A stretch of DNA of 64,000 nt from Micromonospora pisi (GCF_003633685.1 NZ_RBKT01000001.1:7750001-7814000); one strand, 5' to 3'. Counted from the stretch's first letter, positions 1-8,591 are shown. The notes: generated from the sequence alone by a model not told the origin. Numbers and translations: made by a program.

Positions 1-2
1 CG

Positions 3-911
3 GCCGTACGGAAGCTGGGCACCGCACTGTTCGACGCGCTGTTGCACGGTGAGTCGAGGAGCTTGTACCGGGCCTGCCACCACGCGGTCCGCTACGGCGG
101 CGACCGGAGGCCGGTCAATGCCGTGCTCCGGTTGGTGCTGCGGATGCCCTCGCCGGAACTGGCCGCGCTGCCCTGGGAGCTGATGTTCGACGACGAGGCG
201 GGGGCGCATCTTGCCCTGGAGCATCCGATCGTGCGTTACGTCGAGATGCCGGTGCCGGTCCGGAGCAGCGCGACCAAGCCACCGCTGTACCTCCTCGGCA
301 TGGTCGTCTCCCCGGACGACCTCGATCCGGTCGCGGTGGCGGCGGAGCGGGAGGCGATCGAAGAGGCGCTGCGCCAGTTCGTCCGGGACGGGCTGATCCG
401 ACTGAGCTGGGTGAACGGCCAGACCTGGCAGGACCTGCAACGTAAGCTCTACAAGCGTCAGTACCACGCCCTGCACTTCGTCGGCCACGGGGGATTCGAC
501 GCGATCCGTGGCGAGGGGTACGTAGCGTTCGCCAACAGGGCGGGCGAGGCGGACCGGGTGTTCGCCTCGGACCTCGGCGCGATCCTGGCCAACCAGAACG
601 GGCTGCGCATGGTCGTGCTCAACACCTGTGAGTCCGCGAGAGACGACGGCTTGCACGGCTACACCAGCACGGCGGAGGCGCTCGTACGGCGGGGCGTGAA
701 TTCCGTGCTGTCCATGCGGGACGTCGTCTCGGATCCGGTCGCCCGCAAGTTCGCGACGGTCTTCTACGAGGCCCTCTCCGCCTCGGCGCCCATCGACGTC
801 GCCGCGATGATGGCCCGGCTCGCGGTCCGCCGCGACGGTCTCGGCTCGTTGGAGTGGGGAACCCCGACCGTTTTCATGCGCTCTGGCAGCACGCCCCTTC
901 TTGATACGTGA
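3..911 (+). CDS. CHAT-domain (caspase-like) protease, 5' end outside window
   Basis: The reading frame is open from the window edge, so the N-terminus is missing; an internal TTG at 42 is probably not the real start. The visible part is a CHAT domain, a caspase-clan cysteine protease fold. The expected catalytic His lies in HFVGHGG (His codon 486-488) and the catalytic Cys in LNTCESA (Cys codon 627-629), each after a hydrophobic strand. In other bacteria CHAT proteins act in conflict and programmed-death systems, often with an N-terminal TPR or sensor domain that would lie off the left edge. The gene ends 14 bases before the start of a small downstream gene, so the two are probably cotranscribed. 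Family call is firm; substrate and role are unknown. Confidence 0.88.
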   Translation, partial: AVRKLGTALFDALLHGESRSLYRACHHAVRYGGDRRPVNAVLRLVLRMPSPELAALPWELMFDDEAGAHLALEHPIVRYVEMPVPVRSSATKPPLYLLGMVVSPDDLDPVAVAAEREAIEEALRQFVRDGLIRLSWVNGQTWQDLQRKLYKRQYHALHFVGHGGFDAIRGEGYVAFANRAGEADRVFASDLGAILANQNGLRMVVLNTCESARDDGLHGYTSTAEALVRRGVNSVLSMRDVVSDPVARKFATVFYEALSASAPIDVAAMMARLAVRRDGLGSLEWGTPTVFMRSGSTPLLDT

Positions 912-925
912 GAGAGAAGCCCACG

Positions 926-1375
926 ATGTCCAACCAGTCAGTGTCCGTGGTGCACTTCGGCATCGGCGATGATGGCGAAGTCGCAGAGGAGGTGGCGGAG
1001 GCGTTACGGTCCCACGGGTTTTCCGCCCGCGCCCTCAAGGCCCAGGCAAACCGTGGCGACGCCGGCAGTTTCGCCCTGATCGTGTTGCTCGCCGTTCCCG
1101 TACACGGTTTTCTCTCGGCCCTGGGTGAGTCCCTCGGCGCCGCAACGGGCGAGGCACTGCACGCGCTCTTCGGAAGGATCCTCACCCGGCTCGGCGGCGG
1201 CCGGAGCGAGCGACCGGTCATCGTCATCCGGGATGCGACGCGGGGCATCGACGCGGAGATCAGCGCCGGGCTGCCGCCCGAGGCGTTCGAGAAGCTCCGC
1301 GAGCTGGCGACCGAGGATCCCGTCAAGCTCCGCTACGACCCGGTCGCCGGCGCATGGATGGCCGTGGGCCGGTAG
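926..1375 (+). CDS. Small CHAT-associated protein with hydrophobic centre (EACC1-like?)
   Basis: This 149-residue protein follows the CHAT gene directly. I chose ATG 926, preceded by GAGAGAAG; a GTG at 908 overlapping the CHAT stop is the alternative. Layout: an N-terminal strand-rich segment (1-40), a hydrophobic glycine/alanine-rich stretch around residues 48-85 that could insert in or lie on a membrane, then a VIVIRD strand and a charged tail. This resembles the small constant components (EACC1 type) described next to caspase and CHAT effectors in actinobacterial conflict systems, but the match rests on architecture and neighbourhood only. It could be a protease substrate, an adaptor or a membrane effector. 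Confidence 0.55.
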   Translation: MSNQSVSVVHFGIGDDGEVAEEVAEALRSHGFSARALKAQANRGDAGSFALIVLLAVPVHGFLSALGESLGAATGEALHALFGRILTRLGGGRSERPVIVIRDATRGIDAEISAGLPPEAFEKLRELATEDPVKLRYDPVAGAWMAVGR

Positions 1376-1393
1376 CGGCGGCTTGCCGTGCCG

Positions 1394-1891
1394 CTACCGG
1401 CGGTCCTCGGCGTACAGCTCGAACCGGCTGTCGCCGAGCAGTTCCCGGAGCCGGGCAAGGGAACGCATGCTCTGCGTCTTCACCACGGCAGGCGAGACGT
1501 CGACCAGCTCCGCCACCGACTCGACGCTGAGATCCTCCCAGTAGCGCAGCACCACGATCGCCCGATCCCGGGTCGGCAACGTGGCCAACGCGTCCAACAG
1601 GGTCACCCGCAGGTCGGCCGGGTACGTCACCCCGTGGTCCGGGGTGACGGCGACCGCCTGCTCCCGTGAACTGGCCCGCCGCTTCTGGTCGATCAGGATC
1701 CGGACCAGCATCTTCCGGGCGTACGCGTGCGGGTTGTCGGCCTGTCGCACCCGTTTCCAGGAGGCGTACACCTTGGCCAGGGTGATCTGGGTCAGGTCCT
1801 GCGCCAGATGCCAGTCCCGACACATGAGGAACGCGGTGTCGCGCAGGCGGCCTGCGGCGACCTGCGCGAATTCCACGAAGTCGTCGCTCAT
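1394..1891 (-). CDS. SigE-family ECF RNA polymerase sigma factor
   Basis: A 165-residue extracytoplasmic-function sigma factor of the short actinobacterial SigE family. Region 2 is seen as AFLMCRDWHLAQDLTQ followed by TLAKVYASW; region 4 as LPTRDRAIVVLRYWEDLS with the helix-turn-helix SVAELVDVSPAVVKTQSMR. Start ATG 1891 overlaps the stop of the upstream membrane-protein gene by four bases (ATGA), so translation of the two is coupled. A longer in-frame extension to 1963 lies inside the neighbouring gene and is unlikely. The upstream single-pass membrane protein is the natural candidate for its regulator. Confidence 0.85.
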   Translation of the reverse strand: MSDDFVEFAQVAAGRLRDTAFLMCRDWHLAQDLTQITLAKVYASWKRVRQADNPHAYARKMLVRILIDQKRRASSREQAVAVTPDHGVTYPADLRVTLLDALATLPTRDRAIVVLRYWEDLSVESVAELVDVSPAVVKTQSMRSLARLRELLGDSRFELYAEDRR

Positions 1892-2667
1892 TGGAAGGTG
1901 GGCACCTCGGCGAACCGCTCGCCGCCCGTCGATTCCACCTCCGCGGGAAGTTCGAGTCCCCAACGCGGATCGGCGGCGATCGTCGTCGCCTCATCGAGGG
2001 TGACGGCGGGCAGGGAATCGGCGTTCCTCTTCCCGTCCCAGGACAGGCAACTGGAGATCATCACATCGACCACGACGTCGCCGTGGTCGACCGAGACGAT
2101 CCGGGGCTGGACGCAGTTGTCCGGAATCTCGAGGTAGTGCACCGTGCCGCGGAAGCCGTACTTCTCGCGGAGCTCCACCCGCAGCATTCCCGGGCCCTGG
2201 CCCCGGTCGAGGTACACCTGCACGAACGACCGGCCGTCGCTGGCCCGGGCGTAGTCGCTGGTCTTGCCGGCGGGAAGCAGCCGGGTGAGCAACTCCAACA
2301 TGCCCGCCGGAGTCGCGGGCGACCGTGGTCCGTCGGGTCGGGGCGGTATCGCGAGCCGGGTGACGACCCGTGGCCGCAACACCGGATCGTGCTTACCGGC
2401 CAGTTCCCGCCACGCTTGCCCGGCGGGGGTGGCGGTGGCGACGGCGTCGACGGCCACCTGTCGACCGTCGACACCACCGGGCGACCCGACGGCGGCCAGA
2501 CCGGTCAGCAGCAACAGGACGAACGCACAAGCGCCCGCCCCGAGGGTGGCCAGCCGTCGCCGCCGCAGCCGGGTTCCCTGCCTGATCGACCGCTCGACGA
2601 GGTCGCCCAGGGGCGGAGCCGGATGGCGCACCAGCTCCTCGTCCAACAGCCGGCGCACCTCGTCCAA
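1888..2667 (-). CDS. Single-pass membrane protein coupled to the sigma factor (putative anti-sigma)
   Basis: About 259 residues. I chose TTG 2667 because AGGAGG sits 10 bases upstream; a GTG about 27 bases further upstream is possible. A short charged cytoplasmic N-terminus (about 1-35) is followed by a basic stop (RLRRRR) and one membrane segment with AFVLLLLTGLAAVG, then a roughly 200-residue exported domain. This is the topology of anti-sigma factors, but the zinc-finger motif HxxxCxxC is absent. It precedes the sigma gene rather than following it, which is the less usual order. Role as sigma regulator is inferred from coupling and topology only. Confidence 0.6.
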   Translation of the reverse strand: MDEVRRLLDEELVRHPAPPLGDLVERSIRQGTRLRRRRLATLGAGACAFVLLLLTGLAAVGSPGGVDGRQVAVDAVATATPAGQAWRELAGKHDPVLRPRVVTRLAIPPRPDGPRSPATPAGMLELLTRLLPAGKTSDYARASDGRSFVQVYLDRGQGPGMLRVELREKYGFRGTVHYLEIPDNCVQPRIVSVDHGDVVVDVMISSCLSWDGKRNADSLPAVTLDEATTIAADPRWGLELPAEVESTGGERFAEVPTFQ

Positions 2668-2917
2668 CCCTGATCCACCTCCTCGTACGGGCACCGCCGT
2701 GCACGGTACGCCCCGACGCTCCACCCGGAACAGGTGGACGTCCACTCGGGTTGGTGACTGTCCGGTCGGCGGAGCCCACGGGACAACCGGGTGCGCCCGG
2801 GCAGCCCCTACGCGGATCGACGGTCGACGGGCCCGTACGTATCGTTCGGATGGCGCCGCCGGAGGCGAACACACGTTTCGGTCGGCGGGCGTACCGGGTC
2901 CGAGGAGGAGGCCGCCG

Positions 2918-4141
2918 ATGGCAACGGTTCTGCTGGTCAGCCACGGAACCCACGGCGACGTCTGGCCCATGATCCACCTCGGTGCGGGACTGCGTGGGCG
3001 GGGTCATGCCGTCACCCTGCTCACCCACACCCCGTACGGCGACCCCGTGCGCCGGGCCGGCCTCCGTTTCGTGCCGATCGACACCGCCGAGGAGTACGCG
3101 GCCTACCTGGAGGACGCCCGCCGGATCCTGCTCTCCCGGGTCGGCTCACCGAGCCCGCCGGACCTGCTCGCGCACTACCACCGGACGAACCTGTTCGGGC
3201 AGCTCCGAGCGGAGGTGGAGCACCTCTGCGAGCTGACCGTGCCGGGGGAGACGGTGCTCGTCGGCCGGCACACCTCGGGGCTCGCCCCACTGATCGCCGG
3301 GCAGCTGCGGGACGTACCCGTGGCCTGGGTGGCGATGACCCCGGCGCAGCACCTGCTGCTGCCGGTCACCGAACACCTGCACCGGACCGCGCTCGCCGGG
3401 CCGATCAACCAGCTCCGGGCCGGGTTCGGGCTGGGTCCGGTCGACGACTGGGGCACCTTCCTCGGCTCCGCCGACCTGCAACTCGGACTCTGGCCCCGGT
3501 GGTTCGACGCCGCCGGAGACCCGACCCCGGACCGGGTGGCGAAGGTCGGGTTCCTGCTCGACAGTGCCGGCTCGCCGGACCCGGAACCGGTGCCGCCGGA
3601 GGTGGCCGAGCTGCTGTCCGGTGAGGTGCCACCGGTGCTCGTCGCGGGCAGCAGCGGACAGATGCTGCTGCACGATTTCTACTCGGCGGCGGTCCCCGCC
3701 GCCCTCGACGCGGGCCGGACGGTGCTGCTGGTGTCGCCGTACCGGGAGCTGCTGCCGGCCACGTTGCCCACCGGCGTGCACTGGTTCCGCTGGTTGCCGT
3801 ACGGGTCGGTGATGCCCCGGGTGGCGGTGGTCGTGCACCACGGGGGAACCGGCACCATCGCCAGGTGTCTCGCCGCCGGGGTGCCGCAGCTGGTGCTGGC
3901 GCACAGCTTCGACCAGCCGGATACCGGTGCCCGGCTGCGCCGGCTCGGCGTGGGGGAGTGGCTGCCGTCGACCCAGTGGGAACCGGCGCGGGCGACGGCG
4001 CTGATGCGCCGGCTCCTCGACGGGCGCGACTACCGGGACCGGGCGCTGCGGCTGCGCGCCGCCGTCGGAACCGCCTCGGTCGACCAGGCCAGCCGCCGGA
4101 TCGAGGCACTGCTCACGCCGGCGGACGCTACAGCTCGGTGA
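2918..4141 (+). CDS. GT1-family glycosyltransferase (MGT/UGT type)
   Basis: A 407-residue GT-B fold enzyme that transfers a nucleotide-activated sugar to a small acceptor. The N-terminus ATVLLVSHGTHGDVWPM is the acceptor-side Rossmann motif; the C-terminal nucleotide-sugar site is seen as VVHHGGTGTIARCLAAGVPQ followed by HSFDQPDTGARL. ATG 2918 has GAGGAGG ten bases upstream. It is divergent from the sigma/membrane pair and overlaps the 3' end of yaaA by 14 bases. Related enzymes glycosylate macrolides and other natural products or lipids; no acceptor gene is visible nearby, so the substrate is open. Confidence 0.85.
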   Translation: MATVLLVSHGTHGDVWPMIHLGAGLRGRGHAVTLLTHTPYGDPVRRAGLRFVPIDTAEEYAAYLEDARRILLSRVGSPSPPDLLAHYHRTNLFGQLRAEVEHLCELTVPGETVLVGRHTSGLAPLIAGQLRDVPVAWVAMTPAQHLLLPVTEHLHRTALAGPINQLRAGFGLGPVDDWGTFLGSADLQLGLWPRWFDAAGDPTPDRVAKVGFLLDSAGSPDPEPVPPEVAELLSGEVPPVLVAGSSGQMLLHDFYSAAVPAALDAGRTVLLVSPYRELLPATLPTGVHWFRWLPYGSVMPRVAVVVHHGGTGTIARCLAAGVPQLVLAHSFDQPDTGARLRRLGVGEWLPSTQWEPARATALMRRLLDGRDYRDRALRLRAAVGTASVDQASRRIEALLTPADATAR

Positions 4142-4925
4142 CCACCACGTCGAGCTGACGGGGCCGGCCGGCAGCGGCCGGCTGCTCCTCGACCGTGTAC
4201 TTCAGGTCACGCAGCGCCTCGACCAACTTGCCCGTGCTCCGTGGCGCCGCCCCGGCCAGCAGCAGGTCACGGACCAGACGCCCCTTGGTCGCCTTGTTGA
4301 AGTGGCTCACCACCGACCGCCGGGTCACGCCGTCGACGACCTGTTCGTGCAGCACCCGTACGGCGACCGTCCGTTCGGCGGTCCGCCCGGTCGGTCGCCA
4401 CATCGCCCCGTACGCCCCGGAGCGCAGGTCGAGCACAGGTGCCCCGTCGGCTGCCTCGGCCACCACCGGATCCAGTAACCCCCGCCAGTACCCGGTGAGC
4501 CCGCCCACGTCCGGCAGGCTGACCCCGATCGCGCACCGGTACGCCGGAATCCGGTCGTCGACGCGTACCGCGCCCCAGAGCCCGGAGAAGACGAGCACGC
4601 AGCGGCGCACCCGGGACCGGGCGGCTCCGGTCAGGGTGGCGATGTCCAGGGCGTCGTAGAGCACCCCGGTGTAGATCTTGGCAGCTGGCTGGGCCGGTGC
4701 GCTCCGGAGCCGGGCGTTGCGGCTGATCTCCTCGTCCTGACCCGGGCTCAGCCCGAGGACCGTACGGGCCCGTTCCCGGTCGTCGCCCGCGCAGAGTCCG
4801 ACCAGCGCGTCCAGCACCCGTTCCCGTCCCGGGTTCAGCTGGGGCAGGGTGAGCGCGTCGAGGTTCAGTGGGCGGCCGGAGCGGGGTGCGGTCTTCCCTT
4901 CCGACGGAGGTAGCAGGATCAGCAC
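4128..4925 (-). CDS. yaaA: Peroxide stress protein YaaA (DUF328 family)
   Basis: A 265-residue member of the YaaA/UPF0246 family, which protects DNA from peroxide damage by limiting free intracellular iron. The family-defining N-terminus LILLPPSEGKT is followed by GLSPGQDEE, the IYTGVLYDALD block, FSGLWGAVR and the C-terminal VVSHFNKATKGRLVRDLL. GTG 4925 is chosen because homologues begin right at this motif; upstream in-frame ATGs would add an unlikely extension. The 3' end overlaps the convergent glycosyltransferase gene. Family assignment is firm; no oxidative-stress operator was recognised. Confidence 0.9.
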   Translation of the reverse strand: MLILLPPSEGKTAPRSGRPLNLDALTLPQLNPGRERVLDALVGLCAGDDRERARTVLGLSPGQDEEISRNARLRSAPAQPAAKIYTGVLYDALDIATLTGAARSRVRRCVLVFSGLWGAVRVDDRIPAYRCAIGVSLPDVGGLTGYWRGLLDPVVAEAADGAPVLDLRSGAYGAMWRPTGRTAERTVAVRVLHEQVVDGVTRRSVVSHFNKATKGRLVRDLLLAGAAPRSTGKLVEALRDLKYTVEEQPAAAGRPRQLDVVVTEL

Positions 4926-5130
4926 GTCCAGCAGCGTACGGCCCGCCGCCCCTGATCCGACCCGCGACATCCTCCTGTTACACACCGTGGCCCTGGCCGT
5001 CACAAAAGTGGCGGAGTTGCGTCATGTCCATGCTCCGCCATCGGCTACGTCTGCCCGACGGTCACCCACCCGCCCAGAATCGGCCACGGCGGCAACCGCC
5101 TCTCGGCGCCGCCGGAGGAGGAGAAGGTCG

Positions 5131-5286
5131 ATGGGTAGGTTCAGGGGCCGCACGCCCCGATGGGTGTGCGGGGTCGCGTCACGGCTCGGCCCGCTGTTGG
5201 CGCCGCCCGCCCGGGTGGTCGTCGGCACAACGGATGCGCCGGGGGCGCCGACCGAGGTCTCCGACACCGTCACCCCACGCGACTGA
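5131..5286 (+). CDS. Possible small protein, 51 residues
   Basis: An ATG at 5131 is preceded by GGAGGAGGAGAAGG, a strong ribosome-binding site, and the frame runs 51 codons to a stop just before a perfect hairpin terminator. The predicted product is basic at the N-terminus (MGRFRGRTPRW) with a mildly hydrophobic centre and no recognised domain. It fills the interval between yaaA and the LuxR-type regulator. The ribosome-binding site and terminator support expression, but the length makes a chance frame possible. Confidence 0.3.
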   Translation: MGRFRGRTPRWVCGVASRLGPLLAPPARVVVGTTDAPGAPTEVSDTVTPRD

Positions 5287-5302
5287 CGGCCGTTTCCAGG
5301 GC

Positions 5303-5339
5303 GTGAACCGCCCCGCGGTGTGGGGGCGGGGCGGTTCAC
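5303..5339. terminator. Hairpin, probable bidirectional terminator
   Basis: A perfect 14-bp stem, GTGAACCGCCCCGC paired with GCGGGGCGGTTCAC, with a 9-base loop. It lies between the small plus-strand frame and the minus-strand regulator, whose stop codon is inside the right arm. Confidence 0.75.
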
Positions 5340-6301
5340 AACCAGTCGTTGCGGGCGACGAACCAGCCGAGCTGCATCCGCGTCGCGCTACCGGTCACGT
5401 CCATCAGCTGGCGTAGCCGGCGCTGCACCGTACGCAGGGACATGCCGAGCTGTGAGGCGACCGCCTTGTCCGGCAGCCCGGTCATCAACAGGGAGAGGAT
5501 CTGACGGTCGGTTGCCGTCGGCAGGCTCCACCGGTCGACGTCGTCGATCGCGTCCGTAGTCGGGGAGAGGCGCAGCGGTGTGGCCCGTTCCCACACTTCG
5601 GTGAAGAACGCCACCAGCACGTCGACCCAGGTGGCGCCACGTACGACCAGCGCCCACGGCTCGATCGTGCCGCTGCGTCCGGGGAACGAGAGGAGCGCCA
5701 CCCGGCGGTCCGCGACCGCGAGCTTGCCCGGTACGTCCAACGCGACCCGGGCCTGTTCACCCGCGGCGACCAGCGCGCCGATGTGGGAACTCGCGTTCGG
5801 CCGCTCCAGGGCCCGCCGGTCGTAGACCACCCGGAACCGTACGCCCCGACTGAGCAGGTCCAGTTCCGTCGGGTTCTCGTGGAACTCCGCGGTGTACGGC
5901 GGCCGATCGAAGCCGAGCACCTCGTCCTGCGCCCCGCGCAGGAACTGGTCGAAGGTCCGGTTGATCGCCGACCCGCCGACGACCATGTGAATGCCCTGGT
6001 CGAGCGGGTCGGTCGCGCGTTGCCGCTGCAACCAGTCGCGCAGCCCGATCCGGGCCTCCTGGAGTTCCCGCATCCGTTGCATCATCAACGAGTCGATCGC
6101 TAGATCGGGCGAGGCCGCCTCGGCGCGGCCGTCGACGGTGTGCACCAGCCCCGGGCGCTCCAGCGTCCGTACCGCCCGGTCGACTTCGTTGGCGCTGACC
6201 GCGAGCCGACGCGCCAGTTCGCTGGCCGTGCCCGGCTGCCCGGACACGAGTTCGAGATAAACCCGCTCCTCCAGCTCGGTCAGACCGAACGCTGCCAGCA
6301 T
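5336..6301 (-). CDS. TrmB-like / LuxR-type two-HTH transcriptional regulator
   Basis: A 321-residue regulator with two DNA-binding modules. Residues 1-66 (LTELEERVYLELV, SASELARRL-like core) form a TrmB-type winged helix; the middle 190 residues resemble the TrmB phospholipase-D-like sensor region; residues about 258-321 are a LuxR HTH with TDRQILSLLMTGLPDKAVAS and MSLRTVQRRLRQLMD. Start ATG 6301 opens exactly at the first helix. Such proteins are common in actinobacteria and usually control neighbouring or secondary-metabolism genes; no target is evident here, and about 280 bases without a gene lie upstream. Confidence 0.8.
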   Translation of the reverse strand: MLAAFGLTELEERVYLELVSGQPGTASELARRLAVSANEVDRAVRTLERPGLVHTVDGRAEAASPDLAIDSLMMQRMRELQEARIGLRDWLQRQRATDPLDQGIHMVVGGSAINRTFDQFLRGAQDEVLGFDRPPYTAEFHENPTELDLLSRGVRFRVVYDRRALERPNASSHIGALVAAGEQARVALDVPGKLAVADRRVALLSFPGRSGTIEPWALVVRGATWVDVLVAFFTEVWERATPLRLSPTTDAIDDVDRWSLPTATDRQILSLLMTGLPDKAVASQLGMSLRTVQRRLRQLMDVTGSATRMQLGWFVARNDWL

Positions 6302-6583
6302 CTACCGCCACCCCACTCGACCGTCCACCGGTAGTGGACCTTGGAGAATCCTGGGGCGCTCCCAGAACTCAGTCAAGCGTCGTACCAGATCTCGCCGGTC
6401 TGGAAGAGTTCGGTGGGCGCTCGAGGCGCCCCGCCGTATCGAGACTGATCCAGGTCCGTGGCAGGAGCAGCGCGATTGGGCATCCATGGAAGCGCATAGC
6501 CATCTGACCACCGCACACACGCGCCCAGCGGCGGCAGAACAGGCGTGTCCCATGCTGTTGGGTGCGTGCGGCATCATCGCCGA

Positions 6584-7513
6584 GTGATCGACATTTGTGA
6601 GCCAGGCGGGGAGCAGGACGTCCGGTGGGTCTTGGCCGGGCTACGTGCCGCAGGCGAGCTGACGTTGGATGGCATGCCCTGGGGGCGGTTCAGTCACGCG
6701 TCCGGGCCCGCCGACGACATGCCTGCAATGCTGCAGGCACTATCACAGCCCGACTCTGCCCGGGCCCGTCGAGGCCTTGGCGAGCTGTGGGACAAGGCGC
6801 GCCATCAGGGCGTCAGCGAGACCGCGTTGGCGATGGCGGTGCCGTTCCTGCTGCAAATCGCGGCTGATCCTGAGGTACATGGTCGCGACCAAGTGTTGAA
6901 GTTAGCGGCGGAGGCCGGCCATCGCAATCATTTCGGGACCGACGGTCGTACGGATCTGTTTCAGGTGACCGACGACCCGGACGAGCTGAAAATCGACGGG
7001 TATGGGCGTCCGGCCGTGTGGACACAGCAGGCGGCACGGGAGGTGCTTACAGCCGAGGCGGCGATGCTGATCCGGCTACTGGACGACCCGAATTCGCTGG
7101 TACGGGCGAACGCGGCGTACGCCCTCGCCACAGCGCTGTCGCCACCGCCCGAGGTGCAGGCCGCGATGCGGGCACGACTTGCGGTTGAGACGTACCCGCC
7201 CGTACGGATAAGTCTGGTGCTGGGACTCGCGCAAGTGACGCTGGAGCGCGGTGACCGGGATGTGATGGCGTGGACCGGCGAACTGTGGTCCGGCGAGGGT
7301 AACTCGCCTGATATGCGTTTCGCCGCCGCGTTGAGCTGGCTGTGCGCGACGACGGACAGCGTGCCGGACCGGATGCGCGACCTGTTCGTCGAACTGCCTG
7401 GCTCCGACCTGGCAGCGTGGATGCAGGAGGTGCCGTGGACCGACGATATCGCCAGTCGTGGCGGGCTGGATGCGTGGCTGGTTTCCTTCCTTAGAAAGCC
7501 ACCGACTGCGTAG
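6584..7513 (+). CDS. HEAT-repeat-like protein of unknown function (paralogue of 7680-8591)
   Basis: About 309 residues, helical, with repeated Leu/Ala-rich segments such as VRANAAYALATALS that look like HEAT or Armadillo repeats. The N-terminal block is homologous to the convergent protein at 7680-8591: both carry W.R..HA.GPA.D.P, then RR.LG.L.....HQG, then AVPFL. Start is uncertain: GTG 6584 keeps the homologous block with little extra, but a GTG at 6545 is also open. No catalytic residues were recognised. HEAT-like proteins usually mediate protein-protein contacts. Lower GC at the 5' end than its neighbours hints at transfer. Confidence 0.65.
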   Translation: MIDICEPGGEQDVRWVLAGLRAAGELTLDGMPWGRFSHASGPADDMPAMLQALSQPDSARARRGLGELWDKARHQGVSETALAMAVPFLLQIAADPEVHGRDQVLKLAAEAGHRNHFGTDGRTDLFQVTDDPDELKIDGYGRPAVWTQQAAREVLTAEAAMLIRLLDDPNSLVRANAAYALATALSPPPEVQAAMRARLAVETYPPVRISLVLGLAQVTLERGDRDVMAWTGELWSGEGNSPDMRFAAALSWLCATTDSVPDRMRDLFVELPGSDLAAWMQEVPWTDDIASRGGLDAWLVSFLRKPPTA

Positions 7514-7593
7514 GCGTGACCGACCAGTTCAGAGACCTGACGCCAACTGAGTGCGCTGCGGGGGTACCGGGAGCGGCGCCTGCAGAGCCTTGT

Positions 7594-7651
7594 CGATCTA
7601 GGGCAGGTCCGCCTTGATGAAGATCAAGAAGCGCGGACCTGCCCTAGATCG
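7594..7651. terminator. Nested 19-bp hairpin between convergent paralogues
   Basis: Outer arms CGATCTAGGGCAGGTCCGC and its exact complement (7594-7612 and 7633-7651) enclose a 20-base loop that itself contains a perfect 6-bp hairpin, CTTGAT-gaag-ATCAAG. It lies between two convergent genes, so a bidirectional terminator is the simplest reading. A recombination or mobile-element relic is possible given the length. Confidence 0.7.
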
Positions 7652-7679
7652 CGCAACCGGTCGGGCGTGGGGGAGGGGG

Positions 7680-8591
7680 TTAGGCGAGGCCGAGGCGTTG
7701 CAGGGCCATCATCACAAAGCCGCGTAGGGCGCGGTGCCACCCGGTGACGTCCTGGAGGCGGTCTCGGGCCGCCGAGTCGATGAGGATCGTCAGGGCGGCG
7801 TCCGGTAGGGACGCGGCTTCGCGATAGGCCAGTGCGACAGCGGCGGTGGTGGCGACAACACCATGGTTCGATTGCAGCAGTTGCCGCAGGCGCTGCGCGA
7901 CGCCCGCGTCCCCGGACGGCAGGTGGGCGAGCGCGAGATTGGCGCTCGCGCGCGGTTGTGTTCGTTGCTCGGGCACCGCGACCAGCGCGGACACGGTGGC
8001 GACCGTGGGCGGGAACCACACCACCGCAGCGGCGGCTAGTGCGGCCACCTCGTCGTCCGGATCCGACACCCAGCCGGCGACAGTGTCGTGGAACCGGGCA
8101 GCACTGTCGTAGCTGTCAACCTCCCAGCGCACTGCGGCGGCGTTGACCAGATCCATCTCCTCATCGGTGAGCGCCTCCTCCGAGTAGAAGCGTCGGAGCA
8201 GCTCCGTGATGTCGATGTCGATCTCGATGTCGCCCAGATCGTCGGTGCGGGCGAACGCCTGATGCGGGTCGAACGGCAGATCGTCGTCACGCCGATCGCC
8301 GACGGCGATCGCGGTGAGCAACCGCAGGACACCGGCCCGATCCGGAGTTTCCTGATCGGCGATCAGCGCGACCAGGAACGGCACGACCGCGTGGCTGGCC
8401 TGCCACCGGGTGCCCTGGTGGTAGACGTTGCCGAACAGCCGCCCCAGCGCCTGGGAACGCTCCGCCGCGTCAACACTGCGCAGCGCCAGTAACTGGCCCG
8501 GTACGTCGGTTGCCGGGCCGTACGCGTGGTAGAGCCGCTCCCATGCCACGGCGCTGATGCCGGCCAACGGATCTCCGGTGTCCAGACTCAC
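7680..8591 (-). CDS. HEAT-repeat-like protein, translationally coupled to the response regulator
   Basis: A 303-residue helical protein sharing an N-terminal homologous block with the protein at 6584-7513 (WERLYHAYGPATDVPGQL, then ALGRLFGNVYHQG and AVVPFLVAL). The rest has alanine-rich HEAT-like helices and an acidic insert rich in D/E near residues 110-150. Its GTG start at 8591 overlaps the stop of the upstream response regulator by four bases (GTGA), so it appears to be the third gene of that two-component operon. Function unknown; a protein-interaction role is inferred from fold only. Confidence 0.7.
   Translation of the reverse strand: MSLDTGDPLAGISAVAWERLYHAYGPATDVPGQLLALRSVDAAERSQALGRLFGNVYHQGTRWQASHAVVPFLVALIADQETPDRAGVLRLLTAIAVGDRRDDDLPFDPHQAFARTDDLGDIEIDIDITELLRRFYSEEALTDEEMDLVNAAAVRWEVDSYDSAARFHDTVAGWVSDPDDEVAALAAAAVVWFPPTVATVSALVAVPEQRTQPRASANLALAHLPSGDAGVAQRLRQLLQSNHGVVATTAAVALAYREAASLPDAALTILIDSAARDRLQDVTGWHRALRGFVMMALQRLGLA

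Noticed and set aside
2264-2917. Long N-terminal extension of the glycosyltransferase
   Set aside because: It runs antisense through the membrane-protein gene and lacks a domain; the Rossmann motif begins right after ATG 2918.
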